From assembly GCF_902459505.1 (NCBI RefSeq), contig NC_047096.1, positions 11,346,001-11,410,000 of the forward strand: a stretch of DNA of 64,000 nt, written 5' to 3'. Shown here one piece after another: positions 1 through 9,935 of this stretch. Each line of letters opens with the position of its first letter. Positions within the stretch are counted from its first letter, which is position 1. The notes under the pieces are model-generated. The model saw only the letters and a program-made list of their open reading frames with translations, was not told the DNA's origin and did not search any database. The position numbers were made by a program, and so were the translations under genes. Source of the stretch: Geotrypetes seraphini. Lineage: Eukaryota > Chordata > Amphibia > Gymnophiona > Dermophiidae.

Positions 1-106
1 CTTGAATCCCTGGAGGGTGTTTTCCCCTATGACAGACTCCGGAAGAGCGTTCCAGTTTTCCACCACTCTCTGGGTGATGAAGAATTTCCTTACGTTAGAG
101 GCGGGG
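1..106 (-). repeat. CR1-like LINE 3' ORF2 fragment
   Basis: Antisense to a CR1-type ORF2 end (reads FFITQRVVENWNALPESVIG-like on the minus strand). The same segment occurs more completely at 20990-21600. It continues beyond the window start. Confidence 0.8.
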
Positions 107-731
107 ACTGAATTTTGGTTTTGGTTCCAGTGCCGAAACTGGTCCAAAATCCTTTTTCTGCCTGATTTAAGTTTTGGCCAAAAGGCTACAGCCATGGGCT
201 CGGTTCAAAGGACTGTGGGACCCAGACACTAGTGTAATCTCAGTGGGGAGTAATGTTGTACATATATGCTCTCAGGTTCCTTATTTAGAAATCCTGGAAT
301 CATACTTGTCAGCGAGGGCACAAGTGATGATTTTGCAAGGGTGGTCTATCAAATGGTTCTCCTTATTGCAGTGATTTGTATTGTGGCACGCCTGCGTAGA
401 GGTCTATACAGCCAAATTGGTTTTAATGTTCCTCGTTGGAGTATTTTTCTCCAACCTTGTTTCTTTGCATTGGCTGTTTAAACCATCACAAATTAAGTTT
501 AAGACCTGGAAACCATTATTCATACACCACAGTACACACAAAATAGAGGCAAAAATCTGTCATAATGTACACAACAACCAAGAAGCAGATTGGTTCAAAT
601 AGAAGACGTATGATTTATTAGCAACAAAGACCCAACGTGGTCATGTTTCACCTTCAGGCAAAAACTGCAGGGGAACATTAACACACAACCTTCAGACTAC
701 CAGCAAATCACTCAAGATTTGCTGCCAGTCT
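107..731. other. Unassigned intergenic sequence
   Basis: No gene recognised. A degenerate copy of the hammerhead-like motif family (GGTGAAACATGACCACG followed by TTGGGTC on the minus strand) lies near 610-665. Short ORFs here have no recognisable domains. Confidence 0.4.
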
Positions 732-1432
732 GAAAAGTGTGGAATAACTTGTAGATTTCATGGCTCCACATCATTTTCTTCTTGGTTGGGCTGAGAACTT
801 CTCAGCAGTCCCTCGAATTGTGATGTCACAATGCCTCATTCCACCAATGTCTAAGAGCCAACCTCATTGGTGATGTTACAATGGCTTGGTTTCCCTACAC
901 TTGTGCCCATTTTCAAGATGCATTTGCCTCATTGAAATGAAAAGTGTGGAATAAGTTGTAAGTTTCATGGCTCCACATCATTCTCTTCTTGGTTGGGCTG
1001 AGAACTTCTCAGCGGTCCCTCATATTGTGATGTCACAATGCCTCATTCCACCAATGCCTAAGAGCCAACCTCATCGGCGATGTCACAATGGCTTGGTTTC
1101 CCTACACTTGTGCCCATGTGCTAGATGCATTTGCCTCATTGAAATGAAAAGTATGGAATAAGTTGTAAGTTTCATGGCTCCACATCATTCTCTTCTTGGT
1201 TGGGCTGAGACTTCTCAGTGGTCCCTCATATTGTGATGTCATAATGCCTCATTCCACCAATACCTAAGAGCCAACCTCATTGGTGATGTCACAATGGCTT
1301 GGTTTCCCTATACTTGTGCCCATTTGCCTCATTGAAATGAAAAGTGTCAAGAAAAGTGTGGAATAATTTGTAAGTTTCATGGCTCCACATCATTCTCTTC
1401 TTGGTTGGGCTGAGAACTTTTCAGGAGCCCCT
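732..1432 (+). repeat. Tandem repeat, about 206 bp unit, 3.4 copies
   Basis: The junction motif GAAAAGTGTGGAATAA starts at 732, 939, 1146 (one change) and 1351, giving periods of 207, 207 and 205. Each unit contains GGTTGGGCTGAGAACTTCTC, a mariner-like terminal sequence that also occurs in the MITEs at 1753-1980 and 5651-5856. The array therefore probably grew from a MITE. Confidence 0.85.
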
Positions 1433-1752
1433 CATGTTTCCAGACTTTTACCACTGGTTATATTTTGTTGATTGTGAGTGTGATATTTAACTTGGCCTTC
1501 TCGGTTATTTATAAAGAAAAAAAAAAAAAGGAACTCTATACAAGTAACTTATACTTAACATTTGTCTACTAATGGACGCAAAAGCTGCAATTTTGCAATA
1601 GAAAAAAAACTTTTAATGCCACATGCATTCTTATAAGTACATTTTATTTTCCTTGAAATAAATCCATTGTCACAGATCTTTGGTCTTCTGGTACATACAC
1701 AGGATTCATGGGAGTTTTTGGGGAGGTTGGCCTGAGCAGCTCAGCTTCCTAT

Positions 1753-1980
1753 ACGAGGGGCCGCTGAGAAGTTCTCCGCCCAACCAACAAAGTCGGGGCA
1801 GCCTCCATGGAGGGCTAGACACATAGTTCAGCAATTTTCCACTTTTTTCGTTCTGTCGGAAAAATACAGAATGAAAAAAAAAAAAAAGGAAAATCACTGG
1901 GCCGAGTGTACAGCCCTCGATGGAGACTGCCCCGACTGTGTTGGTTGGGCTGAGAACTTTTCAGCGGTCCCCTCGTACAT
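1753..1980. mobile_element. Mariner-like MITE with long terminal inverted repeats
   Basis: Ends are inverted copies (CGAGGGGCCGCTGAGAAGTT and the complement of AACTTTTCAGCGGTCCCCTC). The inverted match continues for roughly 70 bases, including CCCGACT and the GGCAGCCTCCAT blocks. It is non-coding. Confidence 0.7.
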
Positions 1981-2334
1981 TTGCGCAGTGGCGTGACTGG
2001 GCTAAAAAGAACGACTGAAGACCCTAGCACGAGTGATTTTCTAATAAATTGGAATTGTATGTAGATCGTGAGGGTTTCGCAACAGCCCCGAAGCCCTTTA
2101 AATCTCAATGGGCCCTTAATGTGTTTTGTTTTAATGTATTGCTATATCATAATGTATGTTCTTTGTCAACCACTTAGGTTTAGGTGAAATAAATAAATAA
2201 ATAATATATATTTTAAAGGTGAACTGTTTAATAGTGATAATCGCCTCTAGGGGGCAGGTGTTTCAGGAGCCTTAGGCAACTCCTTCAACACTAGGACAAT
2301 TTCACTTATCTCTGGACTACCGTTGCTAAGTTGC

Positions 2335-2448
2335 TTAAATACGACTAGCCAGAAAATATTCTAAAACCTCACAAATCTTTCTAAGTGAATAGAAAATGAA
2401 GTGCTGTCTTCCAGCTTGAGCATTTCTCCGCTGATCTAACCATTGATC
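2335..2448 (-). CDS. PXT1: PXT1-like last exon, hydrophobic tail and stop
   Basis: The acceptor TTATTACAG is followed by 37 in-phase codons (DQWLDQRRNAQAGRQ, then HFIFYSLRKICEVLEYFL and ASRI) and TAA. The tail aligns with human PXT1 HFVFFFFRRVQVLLHFFWN without gaps. It is aromatic and aliphatic with one basic pair, which could be an amphipathic or membrane-seeking helix. The acceptor is preceded by a good pyrimidine-rich tract. Confidence 0.7.
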   Translation of the reverse strand, partial: DQWLDQRRNAQAGRQHFIFYSLRKICEVLEYFLASRI

Positions 2449-2528
2449 CTGTAATAAAGCACAGGCACGGATATTACTGTTATGTTAAGCAGGAGGACTG
2501 TCATCAGATGGAGCACAAGCATTTAGGG

Positions 2529-2965
2529 GGTAAATTCTATATATGGCACCTATATAATCATCACCGAATAAAAAGCGCTATTCTATAAGCCGCGCTTAAA
2601 GTTAGGCAGGGTTAATAGAATAACGCTTACGCCAGGGAACCACGCCAAAGTATGGGCGCGCCCATTTGCACCAAAGAAAATATGGTTCCAAACGCTTACA
2701 ACCATGCTCTTATTCCATGACTGCGCACAGAACTTAAAGGACTGCCCCTGATCCGTCCATTTCCATGACCCCTTTTTTGACTCGAGTGTAAAATTTAGGC
2801 ATGAATCCTAAGCCTAAATTCACATGTGTAACTTGTAATTAATTCTAATTAGCGCCAATTATTGACGCTAGTTTGTTATTTCAATTAAATTGCAAGAGAA
2901 AATTGAGTATGCACCCAAAATCGTGTGCGTAGTTTTCAGCGCTTTTTATAAAATTAGGGGTTTAG
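2529..2965. repeat. Old DNA-transposon-like repeat (TAAATTCTATATATGGC type)
   Basis: Begins TAAATTCTATATATGGCACC and ends near AAAATTAGGGGTTTA. Fragments of the same type recur near 14800, 46510 and 48290. Terminal repeats are weak and the superfamily is unresolved. Confidence 0.35.
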
Positions 2966-2990
2966 GGGACAATCCTATAGAAAACACTAA

Positions 2991-3700
2991 GGGCTAAATG
3001 CACTAAAGATAGCGACTTGATTGCTGTTGGCCGATTCTCCAGCAGCAATCGATGCACTATCAAGTTTGCATGCAAATGATTTGCATGCAAATGCAACCGA
3101 TCACACGCTCAGTAAGCGATTGACACATGCACAGAGCCCTGACAGCACTGATAGGGGAAGCAGCTTCCTGTCACTGCTGTTAGGGCTTCTGTTTGGGTTT
3201 TTTATGCCACAGATGTGCGTGTGTTAAACACACACAATCTGTACCATTAAAAAAAAGAAAAAAGCCCCCCCGCACCATGCCCTCCCTGCTCCAGCACCCC
3301 CGAGCCACTGCCCCCCACCGAACAAAAAAAAATGATAGGAGGGATGCCCACTCCCTCCTGCCACTGGATGCTCCCCACCCATACAAACTGACCCACTCCC
3401 CTGTATCTTTTAAGTTGGGAGCAGGAGGGGTGCTCACACCGTCTACAATGCTGGGCCTAAGTCCCACCCCAGTGCATCATGTAATGCATGGGGAGGGGCC
3501 TAAGGCCCTGATTGGCTCAGATGTCTCAGGTCCCTCCCCTTGGGAGGGGTCTTAGGCGTCTGAGCCAATCAGGGACTTCCTTAGGCTCCCTCTTTATCCT
3601 GAATACAAGGGAGAGGTGCTTAAGGCCCTGATCAGCTCAGTCAAACCAATCAGGGGGGACTTTTTCATTTTTTTTTATGGGACAGATATTTTGCTGAAAA
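2991..3700. mobile_element. Harbinger-like non-autonomous DNA element, right end lost
   Basis: Starts GGGCTAAATGCACTAAAGAT after a TAA, like the complete element at 55535-56311, and shares its interior TTTGCATGCAAATGATTT. An internal inverted pair around CTGATTGGCTCAGA and its complement lies at 3500-3580. The right end runs into a fragment of another MITE (3700-3751, TCTCGAGGCCCAGAATTGCC). Confidence 0.5.
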
Positions 3701-4034
3701 CCTGACCTGCTTGTGGCTCTCGAGGCCCAGAATTGCCTACCCCTGGTCTAGAGAGTTGCTATGAGTTATACTTAACTTAATCAATCTGAGATTTTTATAA
3801 AAAATTTGATTTCCAAATGTAGGCCATTTCACTAGAACTGTAGGCCCTCTTTCTCAACTCAAAGACAATCATTTAAAAAAAAACAAAAAGCACTAACTTC
3901 AAGTCTTCCTGAACTATAGAACTGAACTGTACAACAATGATTCTTCAGATCTGTTACTGGAGACATTTAAGTACGGGAGGGGGGTCTTTGCCCAAGCAGT
4001 ATATACTGTATCATCAAGCACCAAGAATATTTAC

Positions 4035-4159
4035 TTGCTGAAGATTGTCTTGGTACAAGTTGTCTCTGTATTCCCTAATGGTTCTTTCATTGATCCAGTC
4101 TCCAATATGAATGAGCTGCCGCGCAATTTGCCAACAAGGATCTTCCTTGCCAGGGAAAC
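4035..4159 (-). CDS. PXT1: PXT1-like BH3 exon
   Basis: The acceptor TTTGTAG follows a T-rich tract. The exon completes glycine, then reads FPGKEDPCWQIARQLIHIGD, WINERTIREY and RDNLYQDNLQQ, 41 codons, with donor GTAAAT. LIHIGD is the BH3 core; W before QIARQ and N after WI are typical surrounding positions. If the donor were not used, translation would stop seven codons later, giving an alternative short end (VNILGA). Confidence 0.72.
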
Positions 4160-4736
4160 CTACAAATAAAAAAAGAATGATCTTTTAATTAACAATATAT
4201 AACACATCCTTCGAAGTGTTCCTTTCAAGCATCTGTACTGTATTTATGCTTCACCTGTGGCAAATGGGGCTCTGATAAAGTTAAGCCAGACAAGTCACAC
4301 ATGTGACACTACAGAATACTAAAACCAGGTAAAGCAACCCCACGTCAAGCAGAGCAAGAAAAAGAGACCCGAGTGGGGAATGGGAATGTGCACATCAACA
4401 TGTCAGACTGTCTTGCCTTCTTTGCCATGTTTCCTCTGTTATTTATTTTCTTGTTCTTATTGAGACATGTTTGATTTGTTGTTTTCTTATCTCTGACAAT
4501 TTTAGAGATTATGCCTTTTCATTATTATGTTCACATTCATAATTTTCATTCTTGTCTACCACAATGCTGTTTGTTTTATACATGACACTTTACTCATACT
4601 TTAGTTATATATATGTTTTTTATATATGCTGTTTTACATATGATTCTTCATATTTTCTTCAGGTATTTATGTTGGCTCTTTTGCACATATATTTATATAA
4701 TGTACATACAGTACATCTTTTCAGCCCAGCTCCACC

Positions 4737-4788
4737 ACCCCTGAGGCAGGCCTCCAATGAGGGGCCGAAACACGGACCGTGACGGGTC
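4737..4788 (+). ncRNA. Hammerhead-ribozyme-like motif (probably Penelope-type element relic)
   Basis: CTGA-GGCA, a GGCC...GGCC helix II, GAAA, a helix III of CACGG/CCGTG and a flanking CCC/GGG helix I occur in hammerhead order. The core has GGCA where the consensus is N-G-A, and the base expected to be U at 16.1 is A. It is probably inactive. Hammerheads of this compact type are known from Penelope-like retroelements. Confidence 0.45.
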
Positions 4789-5183
4789 ACTGAAGATAAA
4801 GGACATTACACTTGGGTATTGATACATTGTGTACAGTTTTTAATACAATTGTTGATTCCCAGGTTGATATGTACAATCCCATCCCCCACTTGGTTTTCTT
4901 CTTTTTACAAATGGGACACTGACAGTGGCCAAACCAGGTCACAAGTATCTGGCAGGACCCACTGAGTATATCCATTCCTTGGTGCTCACATCCAGGGATA
5001 CCCAGCGGCTTTCCCAAGTCTTCTTAGCCAATAATGGTGTATGGGCTTTCCTCCGGAAACTTGTCGACTGTCCATCCTCCTCCACTTCCGGCAGTTCCAC
5101 AGCTTAACTGAGAAAAAAAAATGCTCTTTCCAAATTCTTTTAAATTTATTAGAATTTTCATAGGTGGTCCCTAGGCCTTATAT

Positions 5184-5609
5184 GTACTTGTTCCATGATC
5201 ATCACGATTTGATAAACCTCTTATAAGAGGTTTATCAAATCTTATAAGAGGTTTATCCTCTTATAAGATTTATAAGAGGTTTAACCTCTTATAAGATTTA
5301 TAAGATTTATAAGAGGTTTATAAGATTTATAAGAGGTTTAACCTCTTATAAGAGGTTTATCAAACCTCTTATAAGAGGTTTATCAAATCGTGATGATCAT
5401 GGAACAAGTACCACGATCATCACGATTTGATAAACCTCTTATAAGAGGTTTATCAAATCTTATAAGAGGTTTATCCTCTTATAAGATTTATAAGAGGTTT
5501 AACCTCTTATAAGATTTATAAGAGGTTTATAAGATTTATAAGAGGTTTATCAAATCGTGATGATCATGGAACAAGTACCATGATCATCACGATTTGATAA
5601 ACCTCTTAT
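5184..5609. repeat. Palindromic array built from CTTATAAGAG and GTTTATCAAAT blocks
   Basis: Two complete units and a third start. Each unit is bounded by GTACTTGTTCCATGATCATC and its inverse (the first unit is 5184-5410; the second ends near 5578; the third starts at 5579 and breaks off). The interior is almost entirely repeated perfect palindromes such as ACCTCTTATAAGAGGT. Non-coding. Confidence 0.85.
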
Positions 5610-5650
5610 TATATGGGTTTTTTTTCCAAGCTGAACACTCTTTAAGTATA

Positions 5651-5856
5651 GGAAGGGGTGCTGAAAAGTTCTCAGCCCAATCAAGAAGAGAATGACATGG
5701 ATATGGTTCAATTAACAATCTGAAACAATGTCAAACAACAGAATTCCGTTTCTGCAAATTGGCACCTAACAAAATAAGAAAACATTCTTTTCAGCTACAG
5801 TGGCAAAATAATGCTCAGAATTTAGGAAGTTGGTGAGAACTTTTCAGCACCCCCTG
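5651..5856. mobile_element. Mariner-like MITE
   Basis: TA-flanked. Left end GGAAGGGGTGCTGAAAAGTT, right end AACTTTTCAGCACCCCCTG; inner AGAACTT and AAGTTCT blocks extend the inverted repeats to about 25 bases. The interior is unrelated AT-rich sequence. Confidence 0.75.
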
Positions 5857-5886
5857 TAGAACAGCTATTCCACGATTACATTCTCC

Positions 5887-6127
5887 AAAAGTCCCATAAG
5901 AACATAAGAATTGCCATCCTGGGTCAGACCATGAAACCCATCCCTGGCAAGATCCCAGAATAGCTAGATTCATTGCTCTTTACCCTTGTTTTATAGACTG
6001 TTTTTCAGGAACTTATCCAAATCTTTTCTAAGCCCAGCTACGCTAACCGCTTTCTACCACATCCTCTGGCAACCAATTCCAGAGCTTGGTTATAATGCTG
6101 AGCACAATATTTTCTCAGCTTAGCTTT
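5887..6127 (-). repeat. CR1-like LINE 3' end
   Basis: Starts AACATAAGAATTGCCATCCTGGG on the plus strand, the complement of the common CR1-type 3' terminus seen at 10534, 16048 and 22715. It is interrupted at 6128 by the stacked insertions described next. Confidence 0.6.
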
Positions 6128-6718
6128 AAAAGTACTACAGGGCATTGGAGGAATCAACTTCATTGTTTAATTTTATTTGAAGTTAGGGATATTTATAAGT
6201 TTCCAAGACGTACATGTTGTTTTTTTTTGGGGGGGGGTTGAAAATTTGGGACCCATATATTCAAAATCTTTCCTCTAAAGCACAAAGTATGATTGTTAAT
6301 ATTTTACATTGAAACTTTGGAAATATTTTTAACTTTGTAATACCTGGTAATATGTGTCATCTTCCATTATTATTCAAAAGAGGGAGGGGGGAAGTTGGGG
6401 TGTGTGGGGTAGAATGAAATAGGTCATATTGTATATTGAAGGAATGATAAATTTCATTTTATATTATAGTTTTATTAATTACTTTAATATAATGTGAATT
6501 GGAGGAGAAAAAAAGGGAAGGGGGAAGAGGAGGGAGGAAGTGAGGGGAAGGGAGGTGAGGGGTAGCAGTGGGGTTGATTGGGGTCATTTGAAAATATATT
6601 TTGAAGGAATGCTAGAAATATTTATGTAAATATGGTAATTGTAATTTTATTTGAAATGAAATCTATTTGTATTATATTATTTCCTTCAATAAAATGTTAT
6701 AAATAAAAAGTACTACAG
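6128..6718 (+). mobile_element. L1-like LINE 3' end with 13-bp target duplication
   Basis: Flanked by AAAAGTACTACAG at 6128-6140 and 6706-6718. It has a polypurine G/A-rich stretch (about 6508-6560) and ends in an AATAAA-containing A-rich tail, like L1 3' untranslated regions. On the opposite strand the target is TTTT-AAAG, fitting the L1 endonuclease preference. The L1 assignment is inferred from these traits, as no ORF remains. Confidence 0.6.
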
Positions 6719-6773
6719 ATCGCTTCTCGGCCTTTTGGCTAAGATCAAGTGTAGTATCTGTTCTTATCAGTTT
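6719..6773 (+). pseudogene. U2 snRNA 5' fragment (3'-truncated retropseudogene)
   Basis: The first 52-55 bases of U2 snRNA, from ATCGCTTCTCGGCC through CTGTTCTTATCAGTTTA, with no mismatch to the vertebrate sequence as I recall it. It stops abruptly and is flanked by AAAAGTACTACAG at 6706-6718 and 6774-6786. It lacks the Sm site and the rest of U2, so it is not a functional gene. Confidence 0.9.
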
Positions 6774-7219
6774 AAAAGTACTACAGGCAAGAGGCTAATG
6801 GATGCTACAACCATCACTTCAAAATCAAGGACTGCAAGGTGCGGATGCAAAATCCCTTCGGTTTAACCGGCTGCTGCTTTAGGGTTACCATATGGCTCCA
6901 GAAAAAGGAAGACGAATTGAGACATCCGGGTTTTACTTAAACTAAACCTTAAGTTTGTATACCGCATCATCTCCATAAAGATAGAGCTCCCACGGTTTAC
7001 AGGTAATTCAATAAATGAGGGAAGGACATAATAAGAAATTAGAGGTTATGAAGAGGATAGCAAGCTTTACATTTGAAATAGATAGCTTTATGTTTTGGAG
7101 AAAAGCCAGGTTTTCAGATGCTTTCGGAATAATTGGAATGCGCCTAGGTTCCGCAGCAGGGCAGGAAGTAAAATCCGGATGTCTCAATCCGTCCTCCTTT
7201 TTCTGGAGCCATATAGTAA

Positions 7220-7340
7220 CCTTAAGTCCAATACAAAGGGTAGTGCATGGAAACAGATCTCATGCATATTCATTGGGGAAATCCTGAAAACCCGACTGGA
7301 TTGTGGCCCTCGAGGAGGGACTTTGACACCCTTGTCTTAA
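7220..7340. repeat. Right half of a palindromic hAT-like MITE
   Basis: CATGCATATTCATTGGGGAA, ATCCTGAAAACCCGACTGGA and the GGCCCTCGAGG end are the right half of the family seen whole at 18068-18243. The left half is missing. Confidence 0.6.
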
Positions 7341-7439
7341 GAGCTGCCCATTGGGGAAATGTATTGAGGGAGGAAGTTAAGCGCTGGGGGGGGGGGGGGC
7401 AGAGAGATCCGTATTCACTTTCTAAGGGTGGGATGCACA

Positions 7440-7740
7440 TGGATTTTGCCGCCTGCACAGCGCTTCCCCCGGGGCCACGGCGCGCGCCCAAACAAAGGCG
7501 AACCAATTCATTCCGGGCTTACATTTTCCCGCCCTCTCTCCCGCCTCCACGGCTCAGCCAATCCGAATCGCCGTCGTAAGGCCCTGCCCCCTTGTTTACA
7601 GTGCGGAGCGGACCAATCAAAAAACGGACAGAAGAGGGCGGGTCACTGTCTCGCGCCGCGCCTCTGAAAAAAAACAATAATCAGAGGGCCAGGAAAGGCG
7701 GGAAAGAAAAGTTGTTTACGAGAAATGTTGTGGCCGAATG
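7440..7740. promoter_or_regulatory. CpG-rich promoter-like island
   Basis: GC- and CpG-rich stretch in an AT-rich locus. It holds three CCAAT-type boxes (near 7502, 7557 and 7613) and E2F-like TTCCCGCC and GGCGGGAAA motifs (near 7527 and 7697), with G runs on both sides. Such islands mark housekeeping, often bidirectional, promoters. It lies inside the inferred first intron of the PXT1-like gene. In human the PXT1 and KCTD20 promoters are divergent and adjacent, so it could serve either gene, but no exon could be tied to it. Confidence 0.5.
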
Positions 7741-8592
7741 AGAGGAGGAGGGGGGGGGGGGCGAGCGGTGGAAACTGCAGGGCTTCCTTGCCGAGGCTTT
7801 GCGCCTTCTCTGCTCCCTTCCTCAAGCATTCCATATGTTCCTGTTGATTCCCTTCGCATGCATCAAAGAAAACTTGTCTGTGCACATTAGCATGTGTCCG
7901 AATTGTTTTTTCCTTTCCATGCAATGCTCAATCACTACTTTCTCTAAGATCAGATCTACAAATTCATGCATGTAGCGCAGGGGGATCCAAAATCAAGCCC
8001 TGGTTTTCTTCTAAGAGAAAGGGACTCGTAAACACAACGACAAGGCTGAAATGGCCACGGTTAACGTTTTCTTGTATGTGTACAACTTTAATGAGTCAAG
8101 ATTATTTTTGACGTTTTACAAACCATAAAGAGCTTTCCAAGCGTAAAATAATCGTACAAAAGTATAGACTATCCTAAAAATACTACTTTTCAGTGTCTAT
8201 ATAACCTCACTTCTTTATGTCTTCAGAGCTGAGGCAAGTTTTGAGAGAATAATAGCTAGTAATGTTTAAAAAAAACAACCCACAAACATGGGACCAATAT
8301 TCTTTTACTTTTTTCTTTTTAAAAACAAAAGTCTAGTTCAGGGAATTTTACGTGTTGGGTGTTTCCCTTTGATCTCTTCTGAATATTTACGGAAAAAGAA
8401 AATACGTTTGTCAATCTAAACTTAGAAAGAAATACCCCCCCTCTCCCTCCAACTGAGGAATACAGGTATTTATTTACAATTTACGCTGTCGTTATCCTTC
8501 AAATACATGCAATCAGCTTTTTGAACATAGGATCTTGTGACCCGGATCTGGAAAACGCCAGTATTTCAATCTAAATCCGAATGATTACTTAC

Positions 8593-8608
8593 CTGGATCT
8601 CTCTCCAT
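8593..8608 (-). CDS. PXT1: PXT1-like exon with start codon (MERDP)
   Basis: ATG followed by GAGAGAGATCCAG and a strong donor GTAAGTAATC. It ends after one base of a glycine codon, exactly the phase required by the exon at 4035-4159. An in-frame stop lies seven codons upstream, so this is the first ATG of its frame unless an unseen upstream exon splices in. Support is by phase and donor only, because the exon is only 16 coding bases. Confidence 0.5.
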
Positions 8609-9243
8609 GTTAATGCTTACAATCAATCACTTGGACCAATGCTAGATCCAACCTGTCTCCTGTCAGGATCAGAATATTTTCCCCTCCGTTTATCCCCCTT
8701 TATATCCTTTCATTAAAAAATGTATCTATTACATTGTATCTTTCCTAATTAAAGTTTGTGGCACCTTCAGGAAGACTTTGAAGTAACTGCTCTGAGGTTC
8801 TCTGTTAATCATCTTTTCTATAATACAAAACAGCAGATCATCATCAAAACCATAACTATTCACTGATTTTTCCCTCCCTAGAACCTCATGGGTAATTTCC
8901 AAATTTGCAGATTTTTTAAAAGCTAGATGGCTAATGTTGGGAAACCGTTAAGTCACTGCACATAACCGTCCTTTCCATTAATTTTAGATTGCCAATTTTT
9001 AAAGCTGCTTTTGCAAAAAAAATTTCAATTATTGTTTTAAAATACGGTTTAATCCCCCCCCCCCCAAAAAAAAAAAAACCCAAACAAACAACAATCAAGT
9101 GATTATGGAAGAAAAGACGCTATAAAGCTGTCCTCTACCTGAGCAGAAAAAAGCCACATTTTAAAAATACCATAAGGAGCTGTACAACTGTGTGAAGTTT
9201 TGAGAGCTAGAATTACCCCCCAGCCTCAACAGAAGTACAGTAA
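8609..9243. other. Upstream region of the PXT1-like gene, no recognised feature
   Basis: AT-rich unique sequence with a C/A homopolymer at 9055-9080. No convincing promoter motif or further exon was seen on either strand. Confidence 0.4.
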
Positions 9244-9299
9244 CCCCCTCTTTTACTAAGGTGCGCTAACCGATTAGCGAACCTTAGTAAAAGAGGGCC
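9244..9299. mobile_element. Minimal Harbinger-like MITE
   Basis: Fifty-six bases flanked by TAA on both sides. The two halves are inverted copies of CCCTCTTTTACTAAGGT with almost no interior. Confidence 0.7.
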
Positions 9300-9935
9300 T
9301 AAATGTTTTTAGCTCTGATGAGTATGATGCGTCTTCCATCCTTACAGGCAGTCGCCACTAGATGGCACCAGACTTTAACGTACGAGAGAAAATCCAGTGG
9401 GACTATTGTGAATGGAGCGTGTAAATTTTCATTCCACAAATATTTTGTTGGAAACGTACAGGGCTGCCAACTACAGACAGTAAACAACGAGCAAAATCTG
9501 ATCTGTCCATACAGTTGTAAAAATAATTCCACGCCTATAAAAACGTCACCCTCCCCCCTCCCTATGTACTGAGTGAAAGAAGAACGTTTCCCAGGGTATT
9601 TTTAAAGAATGTGTGATTGTAGGGAGTGTAAAATATTAATGCGGAAAACTGGTTTACAGCGAAGTCTGGCATGGGAGCTGAAAGATGGGAGGGAGAGGAG
9701 GATTTTTTTCTTGCTAGTTGTAGTTTCAACATTTTGGATAACTTGTGTCTGTAAAAGAAATAATAATAATAATTAAAAAAAAAGGTTTGGTTGACAGTCA
9801 ACATCTGGCAGCCTCTCAAAAAGAAAGCCATTCCTTAGTTGGGCAGTTCTGGACATGCTGATGGTAAAACTGAACAATGCTTAATTCGGATTGGAAGGTT
9901 TAATCCCCTGCTAGAAACTTCCAAGAAATCACAGA

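Larger units (their letters stand above)
2335..8608 (-). other. PXT1: PXT1-like small BH3-only gene, three coding exons
   Basis: Three minus-strand exons (8593-8608, 4035-4159, 2335-2448) with GT-AG borders and matching phases encode 84 residues. The middle exon carries IARQLIHIGDWIN, which fits the BH3 pattern L-x-x-x-G-D. The last exon carries a hydrophobic tail, HFIFYSLRKICEVLEYFL. As I recall, human PXT1 (51 residues) reads QLRHIGDNIDHRMVRED and ends with HFVFFFFRRVQVLLHFFWN, so both blocks match in order. Mammalian PXT1 is a peroxisome- and testis-associated protein with a BH3-like, death-promoting activity. Human PXT1 lies two genes from STK38 on the same strand, as here. The start exon is the least certain part. 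The alternative is another BH3-only relative (BIM- or BMF-like), but synteny and the tail favour PXT1. Confidence 0.72.

Noticed and set aside
6719-6773. A functional U2 snRNA gene
   Set aside because: Only the first 55 or so of about 190 bases are present. The Sm site and 3' stem-loops are missing, and retroposition-type direct repeats flank it.
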